Source: Prevotella sp. UBA6994 (GTDB taxonomy: Bacteria > Bacteroidota > Bacteroidia > Bacteroidales > Bacteroidaceae). From it: DNA of 43,248 nucleotides. The position numbers were made by a program, and so were the translations under genes. The stretch is taken from NCBI GenBank assembly GCA_002449845.1, contig DJXW01000006.1:1-43248 (forward strand). The letters are read 5' to 3'. The notes under the pieces are model-generated. The model was not told where the DNA came from. It searched no databases and saw only the letters and a list, made by a program, of their open reading frames with translations. Shown here piece after piece: positions 7,558 through 17,446 of this stretch; positions within the stretch are counted from its first letter, which is position 1; every line of letters begins with the position of its first letter.

Positions 7558-10500
7558 ATGTCGAAGAAATTTGCCGAATACAAAGGACTTGACCTGACTG
7601 GAATCAATGCAGAGATCTTGTCTGAATGGGAGAAGAAGAATGTTTTCTTAAGAAGTATCGATGAGCGAGAGGGCTGTCCTCAGTTCGTGTTTTTCGAGGG
7701 ACCACCTTCGGCAAATGGACATCCTGGCATTCACCACGTGCTTGCCCGAAGCATCAAGGACTCCTTCAACCGTTATAAGACGATGAAAGGATTCCAGGTA
7801 CACCGCAAGGCTGGATGGGACACACATGGACTGCCCGTGGAGCTGGGCGTGGAGAAAGAGCTGGGCATTACGAAAGCCGACATTGACAACCACGACAGCG
7901 ATAAATATATCTCCGTAGAAGACTACAACTTGAAGTGTAGGGAGAATGTGATGAAGTTTACCGCTGAATGGCGTACATTGACGGAGAAGATGGGCTATTT
8001 TGTAGATCTTGACCACCCTTATATCACCTATGACAACAAATACATCGAAACCCTTTGGTGGCTCCTTCGCCAACTCTATGACAAGGGATTGCTTTACAAG
8101 GGATATACCATTCAACCCTATTCACCCGCAGCAGGCACAGGACTGAGTTCACATGAGTTGAACCAGCCAGGATGTTACCGTGACGTGAAAGATACGGTGG
8201 TGACAGGACTGTTCGAGTTGAAAGGCGATGCAGGCGTATTGGAGCCTGTGGCTAAGAGAGGATGGGGCAAATTGTACTTTACCGCTTGGACAACCACACC
8301 GTGGACCCTGCCCTCCAATACTGCCCTTTGCGTAGGTCCCAACATCGACTATGTGGCAATAGAAACCTACAACCCATACAATGGTGAGAAGGTGACGCTG
8401 GTAATGGCAGAGGCTCGCGTGAACGCATACCTCAACCCAGAGGGAAATATCACCGACGAAGGCGAGATGCCCGAATATAACAAGGGAGAGAAATTCGTAC
8501 CTTATAAGATAGTAGGACACTACAAGGGAACTGACCTCGTGGGATTGCATTACCAACAGTTGATGCCTTGGGTGAAGCCATGCGCCAAGTTGGATAACCT
8601 CGCACCTGAATATGTCAAGGCATTTGCTGAAGCCCATCCTGAGAAGGTGTTTGACGGAGAGCAATGCAAAGACCGTTTCGTGGAAATGGAAGAATGTGCT
8701 TTCCGCGTAATCCCAGGCGACTACGTGACAACGGAAGACGGTACGGGTATCGTACACATCGCTCCTACCTTTGGTGCCGATGACGCAAAGGTGGCAAAGG
8801 ATGCTCAGATTCCTGCTCTCTACCTTATCAACAAGAAAGGAGAGACGCGCCCAATGGTTGACTTGCAAGGTAAGTATTACGTTGTAGAAGAATTGGACAA
8901 CAACTTCAAGAAGACCTGTCTTGCCCCCTCATACAACCATCATGCAGGCGATTATGTGAAGAACGCCTACAAGCCCGAATTTAATGTGGATGGCAAATAC
9001 GACGAGAAAGCTGCATCAAAGGCAGAAGACTTGAACATCGTGATTTGCATGGAGATGAAACAAGAGGGTGTAGCCTTGAAGATAGAAAAGCATACGCATA
9101 ACTATCCACATTGCTGGCGTACTGACAAACCTGTGCTTTACTATCCACTCGACTCATGGTTCATCCGCTCTACAGCCAAGAAAGAGCGTATGGTGGAACT
9201 GAACAAGACCATCAACTGGCAACCAGAGTCAACAGGTACAGGTAGGTTTGGCAACTGGTTGGAGAACCTGAACGACTGGAACCTTTCACGTTCTCGCTTC
9301 TGGGGTACACCATTACCCATCTGGAGAGACGAAGACGGAGAGGAAGTGTGCATCGGTAGTCTGGAGGAACTCTACCAAGAGATAGAAAAAGCCGTTGCCG
9401 CTGGTGTAATGTCTTCAAACCCATTGAAGGAGAAGGGATTCGTGCCAGGCGACTTTTCACAAGAGAATTACAACAAGATAGACTTGCACCGTCCGTATGT
9501 TGACAAGATTGTCTTGGTAAGCAATAGCGGAAAACCCATGAAACGTGAGACCGATCTCATTGACGTTTGGTTTGACTCAGGAGCCATGCCATACGCCCAG
9601 ATCCACTATCCTTTCGAGAACAAAGACAAGATTGATGCAAGAGGTGCATTCCCAGCCGACTTCATCAATGAGGGTGTGGACCAGACACGCGGATGGTTCT
9701 TCACGCTACACGCCATTGCCACGATGGTGTTCGATTCAGTGGCTTTCAAGAACGTGATTTCTACGGGATTGGTGCTCGATGCGAAAGGCAACAAGATGTC
9801 GAAGCACTTGGGCAACGTGACCAATCCGTTTGACATGATAGACAAATATGGTGCCGACCCTGTGCGCTTCTACATGATGACCAACTCAGAGCCTTGGGAC
9901 AACCTGAAGTTTGACCCAGAGGGAGTAGATGAGTGCAGAAGAAAGTTGTTTGGCACATTATATAATACATATAGCTTCTTTGCCATGTACGCTAACGTGG
10001 ATGGCTTTGAACCAACCATGTGTGCTACGAAGGTGGAACGCCCAGAGATTGACCGTTGGATATTGTCAAAGGTGAACTCGTTGATTCAAAACGTTGACCA
10101 CGAAATGGCAAGCTATGACCCAACGCGTGCGGGACGACTGATTGACGCATTCGTGAACGATGACCTGAGCAACTGGTATGTTCGTCTGAACCGCAAACGC
10201 TTCTGGGGTAAGGAGATGAGTGATGACAAGTTGTCGGCTTACCAAACCCTCTATACTTGCTTGGCAACCGTTGCCAAGTTGCTCGCTCCGCTCGCTCCAT
10301 TCTATGCCGACCGTTTGTACTTAGACCTGTTAGGCGAGAAAGACAGCGTACACCTCGACGTGTACCCAGTAGCTGATGAGTCGTTGATTGACAAGCAGCT
10401 GGAAGCACGTATGGACATGGCACAGCGCATCTCTTCAATGGTACTCGCATTGCGTAGAAAAGTGAACATCAAGGTGAAGCAACCCCTGCAAGCCATCATG

Positions 10501-11127
10501 ATTCCAGCCATTGACGAGGAACAAAAGGCACACATCGAAGCCGTGCAAGCGTTGATTATGCACGAGGTGGACGTGAAGGAAGTGAGATTCGTGGAAGGCA
10601 GCGGCATCATGGTGAAGAAGGTGAAGTGCAACTTCCGCACGATGGGAAAGAAGTTTGGTAAGCTGATGAAAGGCATTGCCGCCTACATGAATGCCATCTC
10701 ACAAGAAGAAATCGAGACGTTGGAAACGACGGGAGCCTTGACGTTGAACATCGACGGACAAGAGGTGACGGTTGACAAGGAAGACGTGGAAATCTTCAGC
10801 GACGACATTCCAGGATGGCTCGTTGCCAATGAAGGCAACTTGACCGTAGCCTTAGAGATAGAACTGACCGATGAACTGCGCAATGAAGGAATGGCACGTG
10901 AGTTGATCAACCGCATACAGAAGTTACGCAAGGAGTCAGGACTTGAGATTACCGACAGAATCAAGGTGACCGTGGCTCCCTACGCACAGATGGACGCAGC
11001 TATCCACAACTTCGGTGATTTCATCAAGGCTCAGGTGCTTGCCGACCAATTGACCATTGCCGACAATGATGGTGTGAACATGGAATTTGACGACTTCAAC
11101 CTGAAACTGAAAGTAGAAAAAGTTTAA
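7558..11127 (+). CDS. ileS: Isoleucyl-tRNA synthetase
   Basis: This class I aminoacyl-tRNA synthetase attaches isoleucine to tRNA-Ile in the cytosol. The start at 7558 (MSKKFAEYKGLDLTG) is chosen because the promoter ends at about 7510; the frame stays open further upstream but that part cannot be in the transcript. The 1189-residue protein shows the HIGH-type signature within NGHPGIHH (about 53-60), the editing domain in the first half (TAWTTTPWTLPSNTAL), and KMSKH at about 746-750. The C-terminal anticodon-binding region contains NRKRFWGKEMSDDKLSAYQT. It is longer than the E. coli enzyme, as usual for the eukaryote-like form found in Bacteroidetes. It heads a run with the DksA-like gene and lspA. 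Confidence 0.97.
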   Translation: MSKKFAEYKGLDLTGINAEILSEWEKKNVFLRSIDEREGCPQFVFFEGPPSANGHPGIHHVLARSIKDSFNRYKTMKGFQVHRKAGWDTHGLPVELGVEKELGITKADIDNHDSDKYISVEDYNLKCRENVMKFTAEWRTLTEKMGYFVDLDHPYITYDNKYIETLWWLLRQLYDKGLLYKGYTIQPYSPAAGTGLSSHELNQPGCYRDVKDTVVTGLFELKGDAGVLEPVAKRGWGKLYFTAWTTTPWTLPSNTALCVGPNIDYVAIETYNPYNGEKVTLVMAEARVNAYLNPEGNITDEGEMPEYNKGEKFVPYKIVGHYKGTDLVGLHYQQLMPWVKPCAKLDNLAPEYVKAFAEAHPEKVFDGEQCKDRFVEMEECAFRVIPGDYVTTEDGTGIVHIAPTFGADDAKVAKDAQIPALYLINKKGETRPMVDLQGKYYVVEELDNNFKKTCLAPSYNHHAGDYVKNAYKPEFNVDGKYDEKAASKAEDLNIVICMEMKQEGVALKIEKHTHNYPHCWRTDKPVLYYPLDSWFIRSTAKKERMVELNKTINWQPESTGTGRFGNWLENLNDWNLSRSRFWGTPLPIWRDEDGEEVCIGSLEELYQEIEKAVAAGVMSSNPLKEKGFVPGDFSQENYNKIDLHRPYVDKIVLVSNSGKPMKRETDLIDVWFDSGAMPYAQIHYPFENKDKIDARGAFPADFINEGVDQTRGWFFTLHAIATMVFDSVAFKNVISTGLVLDAKGNKMSKHLGNVTNPFDMIDKYGADPVRFYMMTNSEPWDNLKFDPEGVDECRRKLFGTLYNTYSFFAMYANVDGFEPTMCATKVERPEIDRWILSKVNSLIQNVDHEMASYDPTRAGRLIDAFVNDDLSNWYVRLNRKRFWGKEMSDDKLSAYQTLYTCLATVAKLLAPLAPFYADRLYLDLLGEKDSVHLDVYPVADESLIDKQLEARMDMAQRISSMVLALRRKVNIKVKQPLQAIMIPAIDEEQKAHIEAVQALIMHEVDVKEVRFVEGSGIMVKKVKCNFRTMGKKFGKLMKGIAAYMNAISQEEIETLETTGALTLNIDGQEVTVDKEDVEIFSDDIPGWLVANEGNLTVALEIELTDELRNEGMARELINRIQKLRKESGLEITDRIKVTVAPYAQMDAAIHNFGDFIKAQVLADQLTIADNDGVNMEFDDFNLKLKVEKV

Positions 11128-11147
11128 TCCTTCTAATATTAATGATT

Positions 11148-11531
11148 ATGTCAGAAAAAAAACGTTACAGTGATGAGGAGCTGGAGGAGTTCAAAGCTAT
11201 CATCAACGAGAAAATAAGGTTGGCGCGTAGAGACTACGACTCTATGATGAAACAACTGATGAATGCAGACGGAAATGACGTTGACGATACGTCGCCTACC
11301 TACAAGGCATTGGAGGAAGGTAGTATGACCCAGTCGAAGGAAGAAATCGTACAGCTTGCCAATCGTCAGCAGAAATTCATTCAAGGACTGGAAGCAGCAT
11401 TGGTTCGTATTCAAAACAAGACGTATGGCATAGACCGTATGACGGGTGAACTCATTCCGAAGGAGCGTTTGCGTGCCGTTCCCCATGCAACTTTGAGCGT
11501 ATCCTCGAAGATGCAGGAGAAGAAGAGATGA
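11148..11531 (+). CDS. TraR/DksA-family protein lacking zinc-finger cysteines
   Basis: The 127-residue protein (start MSEKKRYSDEELEEF; an ATG two codons earlier is possible) has a long charged helical region at about 5-85 containing NDVDDTSPTYK, followed by NKTYGIDRMTGELIPKERL and RAVPHATLS. The tail matches the C-terminal part of DksA-like proteins that bind RNA polymerase through the secondary channel. The four zinc-binding cysteines of classical DksA are absent, and the single Cys often seen at YGIC in Bacteroidetes relatives is Asp here, so the protein has no Cys at all. It sits between ileS and lspA and its TGA overlaps the lspA ATG by 4 bp. A regulatory role in transcription is inferred from the family. 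Confidence 0.85.
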   Translation: MSEKKRYSDEELEEFKAIINEKIRLARRDYDSMMKQLMNADGNDVDDTSPTYKALEEGSMTQSKEEIVQLANRQQKFIQGLEAALVRIQNKTYGIDRMTGELIPKERLRAVPHATLSVSSKMQEKKR

Positions 11532-12232
11532 AAGAAACGTCAGAGACAAGGAGATTTTTTACTGATGGCAGGATAGCGTGCCTGTTGGTCGTTGTCCTGC
11601 TCATCATTGACCAGGTTATCAAGATTGCCGTCAAGACCCATTTTTGTCTGGGCGAGTCGATAAGAATCACGGATTGGTTCTATATCAGCTTCATAGAAAA
11701 CAATGGGATGGCATTCGGCATGACCTTTTTCAATAAGCTGGTTCTTAGTTTGTTTCGTCTGGTAGCCATTAGTGCTATTGGCTATTATATATATAAGGTA
11801 ATCAAGTCGGAACATCGTCAGGGATATGTCATCGTGCTTTCCGTGATTATGGCAGGAGCATTAGGAAATATGTTCGACTCGATGTTCTACGGCTTAATCT
11901 TCAATGCGTCTTCCCCTTTCTACGTGTCGTATTTCGTGCCTTTCGGAACAGGCTATTCCTCTTTTCTCCAAGGCAAGGTGGTTGACATGTTTTATTTTCC
12001 TCTTATTATCAGTACCTGGCCCGATTGGGTACCAGTATGGGGTGGCGATGAGTTTATCTTTTTCTCGCCCATATTCAATTTTGCCGATGCTTGTGTAAGT
12101 GTAGGAATCATCATCCTCTTCCTTTTTTACCGCAAAGACCTGGAAGGAATAGGCGATACGATGTTTGGAAAGAAAGAGGACAAGGATTCCGTTGAATCCC
12201 ATGTGGAAGAAGAAGGAATAGGAGGAAAGTGA
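11528..12232 (+). CDS. lspA: Lipoprotein signal peptidase (signal peptidase II)
   Basis: This inner-membrane aspartyl protease removes signal peptides from prolipoproteins. The 234-residue sequence has four predicted membrane spans and the family motifs DQVIK (28-32), ENNGMAFG (57-64), GNMFDS (113-118), VVDMF with D153, and FNFADA with D187; D153 and D187 are the likely catalytic pair. It is longer than the E. coli enzyme because of an insertion at about 121-148 and a charged C-terminal tail, both usual in Bacteroidetes. Its start overlaps the DksA-like stop (ATGA) and its stop overlaps the next gene's start, so the genes are translationally coupled. The next gene encodes a lipoprotein, a likely substrate. 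Confidence 0.96.
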   Translation: MKETSETRRFFTDGRIACLLVVVLLIIDQVIKIAVKTHFCLGESIRITDWFYISFIENNGMAFGMTFFNKLVLSLFRLVAISAIGYYIYKVIKSEHRQGYVIVLSVIMAGALGNMFDSMFYGLIFNASSPFYVSYFVPFGTGYSSFLQGKVVDMFYFPLIISTWPDWVPVWGGDEFIFFSPIFNFADACVSVGIIILFLFYRKDLEGIGDTMFGKKEDKDSVESHVEEEGIGGK

Positions 12233-13221
12233 TGAAAACGTCTTCTTGGATTGGATATGGTTTGTTTTTCTTGGTGTTTCTCCTGAGCGGATGTAAGCCC
12301 CAAGTACCTTTCAAGTATATTCAGCCCGACAAGATGGAAGACATCCTCTACGATTATCATATCGCAGAGGCAATGACGAACGACTATGAGATTCCTCACG
12401 ACTCGCTGACCATGCGCATGTACAAACAGGCTGTATTGGAGAAACATGGATGTACGGAGGCAGAGTTCGACTCGTCGTTGGTGTATTACACACGGCATAC
12501 GGAACGACTTCATAAGATTTACGAGAACCTTTCAGAGAGAATCAGCAATACCGCCATTTCGTTGGGAGCATCGATAAGTGAACTGAATCGCTACGGCTCG
12601 CTTTCTTCCACCGGCGACACGGCAAATGTATGGAATGGCGATATGTCGTTTGTACTCTTGCACCATCCCGCATTTAATAAGTATTCGTTTAAGATAGATG
12701 CCGATACTACGTTCCATGCAGGCGACAAGCTCTCGCTCCATTTCAACAGTCAGTATATTTACCAAGACGGTATGCGAGACGCTATCGTGGTGATGGCTGT
12801 TAAGTTGAAGAACGACAGCGTCATTACGCGCAATATTCATGTATCAGGTTTATCCTCACAATCCATTGAAATCTCCGACGATAAACGTGTGGGCTTGAAG
12901 GAGGTGAAAGGATTCTTCCTCTTGAACAACAATCTGAACAGGGCAAGTGAGAACCAAACGACCATGAAGTTGATGGTGGTGAATCATATCTCCTTGGTGC
13001 GAATACATACGCCCAAGCCAGATAAAGTGAAGGAAGATGACAATAATGCACGTCGAGATTCCGTTAGAAAAGATACAAGTGCCGCTGCCAGTCATCCCGC
13101 ACAAGATGTCAACTCGCAACCGCTGAGGCATGGGCGCATACCCACTGAGCCAGCGTTCAGGCAACATCAGCTTTTCAAGGCAGATCCCAATATGAAAATA
13201 CCAAACAACCAAATAAAATAA
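12232..13221 (+). CDS. DUF4296-domain lipoprotein
   Basis: The 329-residue protein begins MKTSSWIGYGLFFLVF and has the lipobox LLSGC, so the lipid-bearing Cys is about residue 21. Residues 27-115 match DUF4296: IQPDKMEDILYDYHIAEAM, then DSLTMRMYKQAVLEKHG and SLVYYTRHTERLHKIYENL. The C-terminal half is a less conserved beta-rich region ending in a low-complexity polar tail. The ATG at 12232 overlaps the lspA stop by one base and is preceded by GGAGGAAAG, a strong ribosome-binding site; the GTG one codon earlier is less likely. DUF4296 lipoproteins usually follow lspA in this phylum. Their function is unknown. Confidence 0.9.
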   Translation: MKTSSWIGYGLFFLVFLLSGCKPQVPFKYIQPDKMEDILYDYHIAEAMTNDYEIPHDSLTMRMYKQAVLEKHGCTEAEFDSSLVYYTRHTERLHKIYENLSERISNTAISLGASISELNRYGSLSSTGDTANVWNGDMSFVLLHHPAFNKYSFKIDADTTFHAGDKLSLHFNSQYIYQDGMRDAIVVMAVKLKNDSVITRNIHVSGLSSQSIEISDDKRVGLKEVKGFFLLNNNLNRASENQTTMKLMVVNHISLVRIHTPKPDKVKEDDNNARRDSVRKDTSAAASHPAQDVNSQPLRHGRIPTEPAFRQHQLFKADPNMKIPNNQIK

Positions 13222-13226
13222 AACTT

Positions 13227-14075
13227 ATGCTGAGTGTTAATGAATTAGAAGATCGTTTGATTGATCTTGCTTTCGCTGAGGATATTGGCGATGGAGACCA
13301 TACCACATTGTGTTGCATTCCCGAAGATGCAATGGGTAAATCACACTTGCTGATCAAGGAAGAAGGAATCCTTGCTGGCGTAGAGGTGGCGAAAGAGGTG
13401 TTTCGCCGTTTCGACCCAACCATGCAGGTGGAGGTGTTGATGGGTGACGGTAGTCATGTGAAAGTGGGCGACATTGCTATGGTCGTGACTGGCAAGGTGC
13501 GCTCGTTGCTTCAGACAGAACGACTCATGCTGAACATCATGCAGAGAATGAGCGGTATAGCTACCATGACTCATAAATACGTGGAGAAACTGGAAGGCAC
13601 ACATACGCATGTGCTGGATACGAGAAAAACTACTCCTGGACTCCGTATGTTGGAGAAACAAGCCGTGAAAATTGGTGGTGGCATGAATCACCGCATTGGT
13701 TTGTTTGACATGATCTTGCTGAAAGACAACCACGTGGACTTCTCCGGTGGTATTGAAAATGCCATTGACCGTTGCCATCAGTATCTGAAAGAAAAGGGAC
13801 TGAACCTGAAAATAGAAATAGAGGTGAGAAACTTTGACGAGCTACAGCGTGTGCTCAATCACGGTGGCGTGAACCGTATCATGCTCGACAACTTCTCCGT
13901 GGAGAACACGAAGAAAGCCGTAGATTTGATAGCTGGGAAATATGAAACGGAATCGTCGGGCGGAATAACCATTGACACGTTGCGCGACTATGCCGAGGCT
14001 GGTGTTGACTTTATTTCCGTAGGTGCACTCACGCACTCTGTGAAAGGACTCGACATGAGCTTCAAGGCTTGTTAA
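13227..14075 (+). CDS. nadC: Nicotinate-nucleotide pyrophosphorylase (quinolinate phosphoribosyltransferase)
   Basis: The enzyme converts quinolinate and PRPP to nicotinate mononucleotide, carbon dioxide and pyrophosphate in de novo NAD synthesis. The 282-residue length is normal. Motifs visible: EDIGDGDHTT (18-27), the PRPP/quinolinate site TERLMLNIMQRMSGIAT (98-114), DTRKTTPGLR (131-140), GGGMNHRIGL (150-159), KDNH, and GGI...SVGALTHSVKGLD near the end. It starts 5 bp after the DUF4296 gene and is followed 18 bp later by a peptidase gene, so it belongs to the same plus-strand run. No nadA or nadB is in the window. Confidence 0.96.
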   Translation: MLSVNELEDRLIDLAFAEDIGDGDHTTLCCIPEDAMGKSHLLIKEEGILAGVEVAKEVFRRFDPTMQVEVLMGDGSHVKVGDIAMVVTGKVRSLLQTERLMLNIMQRMSGIATMTHKYVEKLEGTHTHVLDTRKTTPGLRMLEKQAVKIGGGMNHRIGLFDMILLKDNHVDFSGGIENAIDRCHQYLKEKGLNLKIEIEVRNFDELQRVLNHGGVNRIMLDNFSVENTKKAVDLIAGKYETESSGGITIDTLRDYAEAGVDFISVGALTHSVKGLDMSFKAC

Positions 14076-14093
14076 TCAAATAAAGAAGAGACG

Positions 14094-15758
14094 ATGAAAC
14101 GAGTGTTGGCTTTGTTCCTGTGTTTGTCGGTTGTGCTATTGGCAAGTGGCGAGAAGGTAAAATACCAATCACCCGTAAATTATCGCATTTCGCTGGCTGG
14201 CAACTTTGGCGAGCCTCGTCCCAACCATTTTCATGGAGGCGCAGATATTAAAACCGATAGGGTAGAGGGGAAACCCATCTTCTCTATCGGTGACGGTTAT
14301 ATATCGCATGTGAGTATCGGCATTGGAGGATTCGGTAATGCCGTGTATGTGCATCATCCACAAGGTCATACCAGTGTTTATTGCCATTTGCAACGTTTCT
14401 TGCCGCAGATTACAGCCATGGTGAGGAAATGGCAATACAAGCACCGTCAGGCGGAAGGCGAGATTCATTTCCGTCCTACCGACTTCCCCGTTTCCAAGGG
14501 ACAATTACTTGCATTTAGTGGAAACACGGGGGCTTCGCAAGCTCCGCACCTCCATTTGGAAATCCATGATACTGAAACATGGAATATGCTCGACCCCTTG
14601 GATTTTATCGGTGATGCGCTCTCTGACCATACCGCTCCCGTGGCTCATGCACTGATGGTTTATCCCCAACAGAACCAAGGCATTTTCAATGGAAGTGACA
14701 AAGACCAATACTTCAATTTTACTTCCAATCAACTGACGCAGGAATTTACTGCTTGGGGGAAGGTGGGATTTGGACTTTGGGCGAACGACTATATGGAAGA
14801 GTCAACCAATAATTTCGGCGTGAGAAAGACGGAGTTGTACGTGGACGGACACTTGCTTTTCCAGAGTGACGTGAACAATATCTCGGTGAAAGATAATTTA
14901 CAGGTGAACTCATGGGGCGATTACGACCATTATCGGAAGAGCCATGTATGGTATATGAGGTCGTTTGCCTTGCCGGGAATGACCTTGCCCATCTGTTCGA
15001 CAGATGAAAACAAGGGCGTGGTTGACATCAAGGAAGAAAGACCATACCGTTTTACGTATCTCTTGACTGACTATAAGGGTAATAAGAGCGAATATTCTTT
15101 CACGGTTTTGGGAAAGAAAACCACCATACACCCATCTCATGTGCTTCATCCGTTACATACGTTGGTGTGGAATAGGTTGAACAATTACCAATTGCCTGGC
15201 TTGGAATTGCAGATTCCTGCGAATTGCCTGGCAGAGAACGTGGAATTGTTGCCAAAGGTAACGAAAAAAGCCCATTCCTTGTCTTTTTCGTACCAATTAT
15301 CTGATCAATCGTATGCGTTGCTTCATCCTTTTAAGTTGAGCATCCAATCGAGAAAGACCGTGAAAGACCCGACGAAGTTGTATGTGGTTTCTCGTTCCAA
15401 CAATGATCTTTATGTGGGCGGAACATACCGTGAGGGGTGGGTAACGACCAAGATACTCGACCTACATGCGGAATATGAACTGGCGTACGACGATGTGGCT
15501 CCACAAATTGAATACGTAGGACAAAGTGGCGACGTTCTTCGCTTGAACCTCATCGACGAAGAGAGCGGTGTGAAATCGTTTGAAGGACAGATAGACGGAC
15601 ATTTTGTCTTGTTTGAGAAGGTCGGGAAATCGTCTTTCATCGCTTGTAAACTGAAAGAGACTCCCGTGAAGAAGACGGGAAAGGCTCACCTCTTGGAACT
15701 CATGGTCTGTGACCATCGCAATAATCAATCTCATTTTAAAACTCAAGTAATCTATTGA
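14094..15758 (+). CDS. Exported M23-family metallopeptidase
   Basis: The 554-residue protein has a signal peptide (MKRVLALFLCLSVVLLASG) and an N-terminal LytM/M23 domain at about 40-180. The zinc ligands are visible: H47 and D51 in HFHGGAD, and HLH with H152 and H154 in APHLHLEIHD. The remaining 370 residues are beta-rich repeats with no catalytic motif I recognise. M23 enzymes cut peptidoglycan cross-links, so a role in cell-wall remodelling in the periplasm is likely. The stop overlaps a TTG of the next frame, but the next gene's ATG is 2 bp further on, indicating co-transcription. Confidence 0.9.
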   Translation: MKRVLALFLCLSVVLLASGEKVKYQSPVNYRISLAGNFGEPRPNHFHGGADIKTDRVEGKPIFSIGDGYISHVSIGIGGFGNAVYVHHPQGHTSVYCHLQRFLPQITAMVRKWQYKHRQAEGEIHFRPTDFPVSKGQLLAFSGNTGASQAPHLHLEIHDTETWNMLDPLDFIGDALSDHTAPVAHALMVYPQQNQGIFNGSDKDQYFNFTSNQLTQEFTAWGKVGFGLWANDYMEESTNNFGVRKTELYVDGHLLFQSDVNNISVKDNLQVNSWGDYDHYRKSHVWYMRSFALPGMTLPICSTDENKGVVDIKEERPYRFTYLLTDYKGNKSEYSFTVLGKKTTIHPSHVLHPLHTLVWNRLNNYQLPGLELQIPANCLAENVELLPKVTKKAHSLSFSYQLSDQSYALLHPFKLSIQSRKTVKDPTKLYVVSRSNNDLYVGGTYREGWVTTKILDLHAEYELAYDDVAPQIEYVGQSGDVLRLNLIDEESGVKSFEGQIDGHFVLFEKVGKSSFIACKLKETPVKKTGKAHLLELMVCDHRNNQSHFKTQVIY

Positions 15759-15760
15759 CA

Positions 15761-17401
15761 ATGAAAAGAATCTTTACGACAATATGCTTGTTGGGCTACT
15801 TCTTTGGCCAATCATTAGCATGTACAAACTTCATCGTGGGAAAGAAGGCGTCTGTGGATGGCTCGGTGATTTGTAGCTATAACGCTGACGATTATGGAAT
15901 GTTCCAGTATTTGTGCCATTATCCTGCTGGGAAACACCAGAAAGGGGAAATGAGACAGATATACGACTGGGATAGCAATGTGTATTATGGGGCTATTCCA
16001 GAGGCTCCCGAAACGTATAATGTCATTGGAAACATCAACGAATACCAGGTGACGATTGGCGAGACAACCTACGGAGGACGCGAAGAAATGGTTGACTCTA
16101 CGGGAATACTCGACTATGGCTCGCTGATTTACATAGCCCTCCAACGGTCGAAGTCGGCAAGGGAAGCGATTCGGGTGATGACCACGTTGACGGAAACCTA
16201 TGGATATAACAGCGAAGGGGAGACATTCACCATCTGCGACCCAAATGAGGCTTGGATCATGGAGATGATGGGCAAGGGTCCTGGAAGCAAGGGCGTGGTT
16301 TGGGTTGCCATGCGCATTCCTGATGATGCTATTTGCGCTCATGCCAACCAAAGCAGAATAGGCAAGTTCAACATGAAAGACAAGCATAACGTGCTTTATT
16401 CTAAGGACGTGGTGAAATTTGCCAGGAAAATGGGGTGGTTTACGGGAAAAGATGCAGACTTCTCATGGAAAGATGCTTATGCCAAGCCTGATTTTGGCGG
16501 ACGCAGGTTCTGTGATGCTCGTGTGTGGGCTTTCTTCCGCCATTTCGATGATGGATTCGACCGTTATCTTCCCTGGGCTTTGGGAAAAGACCCACAGGCA
16601 GAGGATATGCCTCTATGGATTATACCCAACAGGAAATTGAGCGTTCACGACGTGGAGATGTGTATGCGCGACCATTACGAGGGAACACCGCTTGCTCTTG
16701 ATAGCACCTCTATAGGTGGTGGTATTTGGGAAATGCCTTATCGTCCCACGCCATTGTCGTTTGAGGTAGATGGAGTACAGTGTTTCAACGAGAGACCAAC
16801 CTCTACGCAACAGACGGGATTTACATACGTCAGTCAGATGCGTTCTTGGTTGCCAAGACAGATTGGAGGCGTTCTTTGGTTTGGTAATGACGATGGGACA
16901 ATGGTTGCCTATACCCCTATCTATTGCGGAAATACCGTTCAACCAGAGTGTTACAATACGAAAGGCGCAGACGATATTACATTCTCTGACCGTAACGCCT
17001 TTTGGGTTTGCAATTGGGTGAGCAACATGGTTTATCCCCGATACAAGCAAATGTTCCCATCCTTGGAATGTGTGCGTGATAGTTTGGAAAAGAGCTATTT
17101 CAGCTTACAAGGCGAAGTGGAGAAAAAGGCGATGACTCTTTATACCACCAACCCCAAAGCCGCCGTTGATTACCTCAACAAATACAGCAACCAAAAAGCG
17201 CAAGAGATGTTAGCCCGTTGGAAGCAGTTGGCTGTCTATCTGATTGTGAAATACAACGACATGACCGTCCGTCCCGAGAAAGATGGTAAGTTCCTTCGCA
17301 CCAAGACGGGCTTAGGAGTTCGTGTCTCCCGTCCAGGCTATCCCCAATCTTTTGCTCGCGAATACATCAAGCAAACACAGGGGAAGTATGTGAAACCATA
17401 A
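15761..17401 (+). CDS. C69-family dipeptidase (acyl-like Ntn hydrolase)
   Basis: The 546-residue protein has a signal peptide (MKRIFTTICLLGYFFGQSLA) immediately followed by C21 in ACTNFIVGKKASVDGS. In peptidase family C69 this Cys becomes the N-terminal nucleophile. Other family patterns include EGETFTICDPNEAWIMEM and GVVWVAMRIPDDAICAHANQ. Family members hydrolyse dipeptides; export suggests a periplasmic or outer role in peptide use. The ATG at 15761 is chosen over a TTG two codons upstream because it gives a clean signal peptide. It ends the plus-strand run that begins with ileS and faces the convergent PPOX gene across a 45-bp gap. Confidence 0.9.
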   Translation: MKRIFTTICLLGYFFGQSLACTNFIVGKKASVDGSVICSYNADDYGMFQYLCHYPAGKHQKGEMRQIYDWDSNVYYGAIPEAPETYNVIGNINEYQVTIGETTYGGREEMVDSTGILDYGSLIYIALQRSKSAREAIRVMTTLTETYGYNSEGETFTICDPNEAWIMEMMGKGPGSKGVVWVAMRIPDDAICAHANQSRIGKFNMKDKHNVLYSKDVVKFARKMGWFTGKDADFSWKDAYAKPDFGGRRFCDARVWAFFRHFDDGFDRYLPWALGKDPQAEDMPLWIIPNRKLSVHDVEMCMRDHYEGTPLALDSTSIGGGIWEMPYRPTPLSFEVDGVQCFNERPTSTQQTGFTYVSQMRSWLPRQIGGVLWFGNDDGTMVAYTPIYCGNTVQPECYNTKGADDITFSDRNAFWVCNWVSNMVYPRYKQMFPSLECVRDSLEKSYFSLQGEVEKKAMTLYTTNPKAAVDYLNKYSNQKAQEMLARWKQLAVYLIVKYNDMTVRPEKDGKFLRTKTGLGVRVSRPGYPQSFAREYIKQTQGKYVKP

Positions 17402-17446
17402 AGTGGTGATAAAAGGAACACTGAAGTATTGAAAATTATTCCCTCA

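Noticed and set aside
8149..8868. 239-codon minus-strand frame
   Set aside because: It is the antisense of ileS with no family features.
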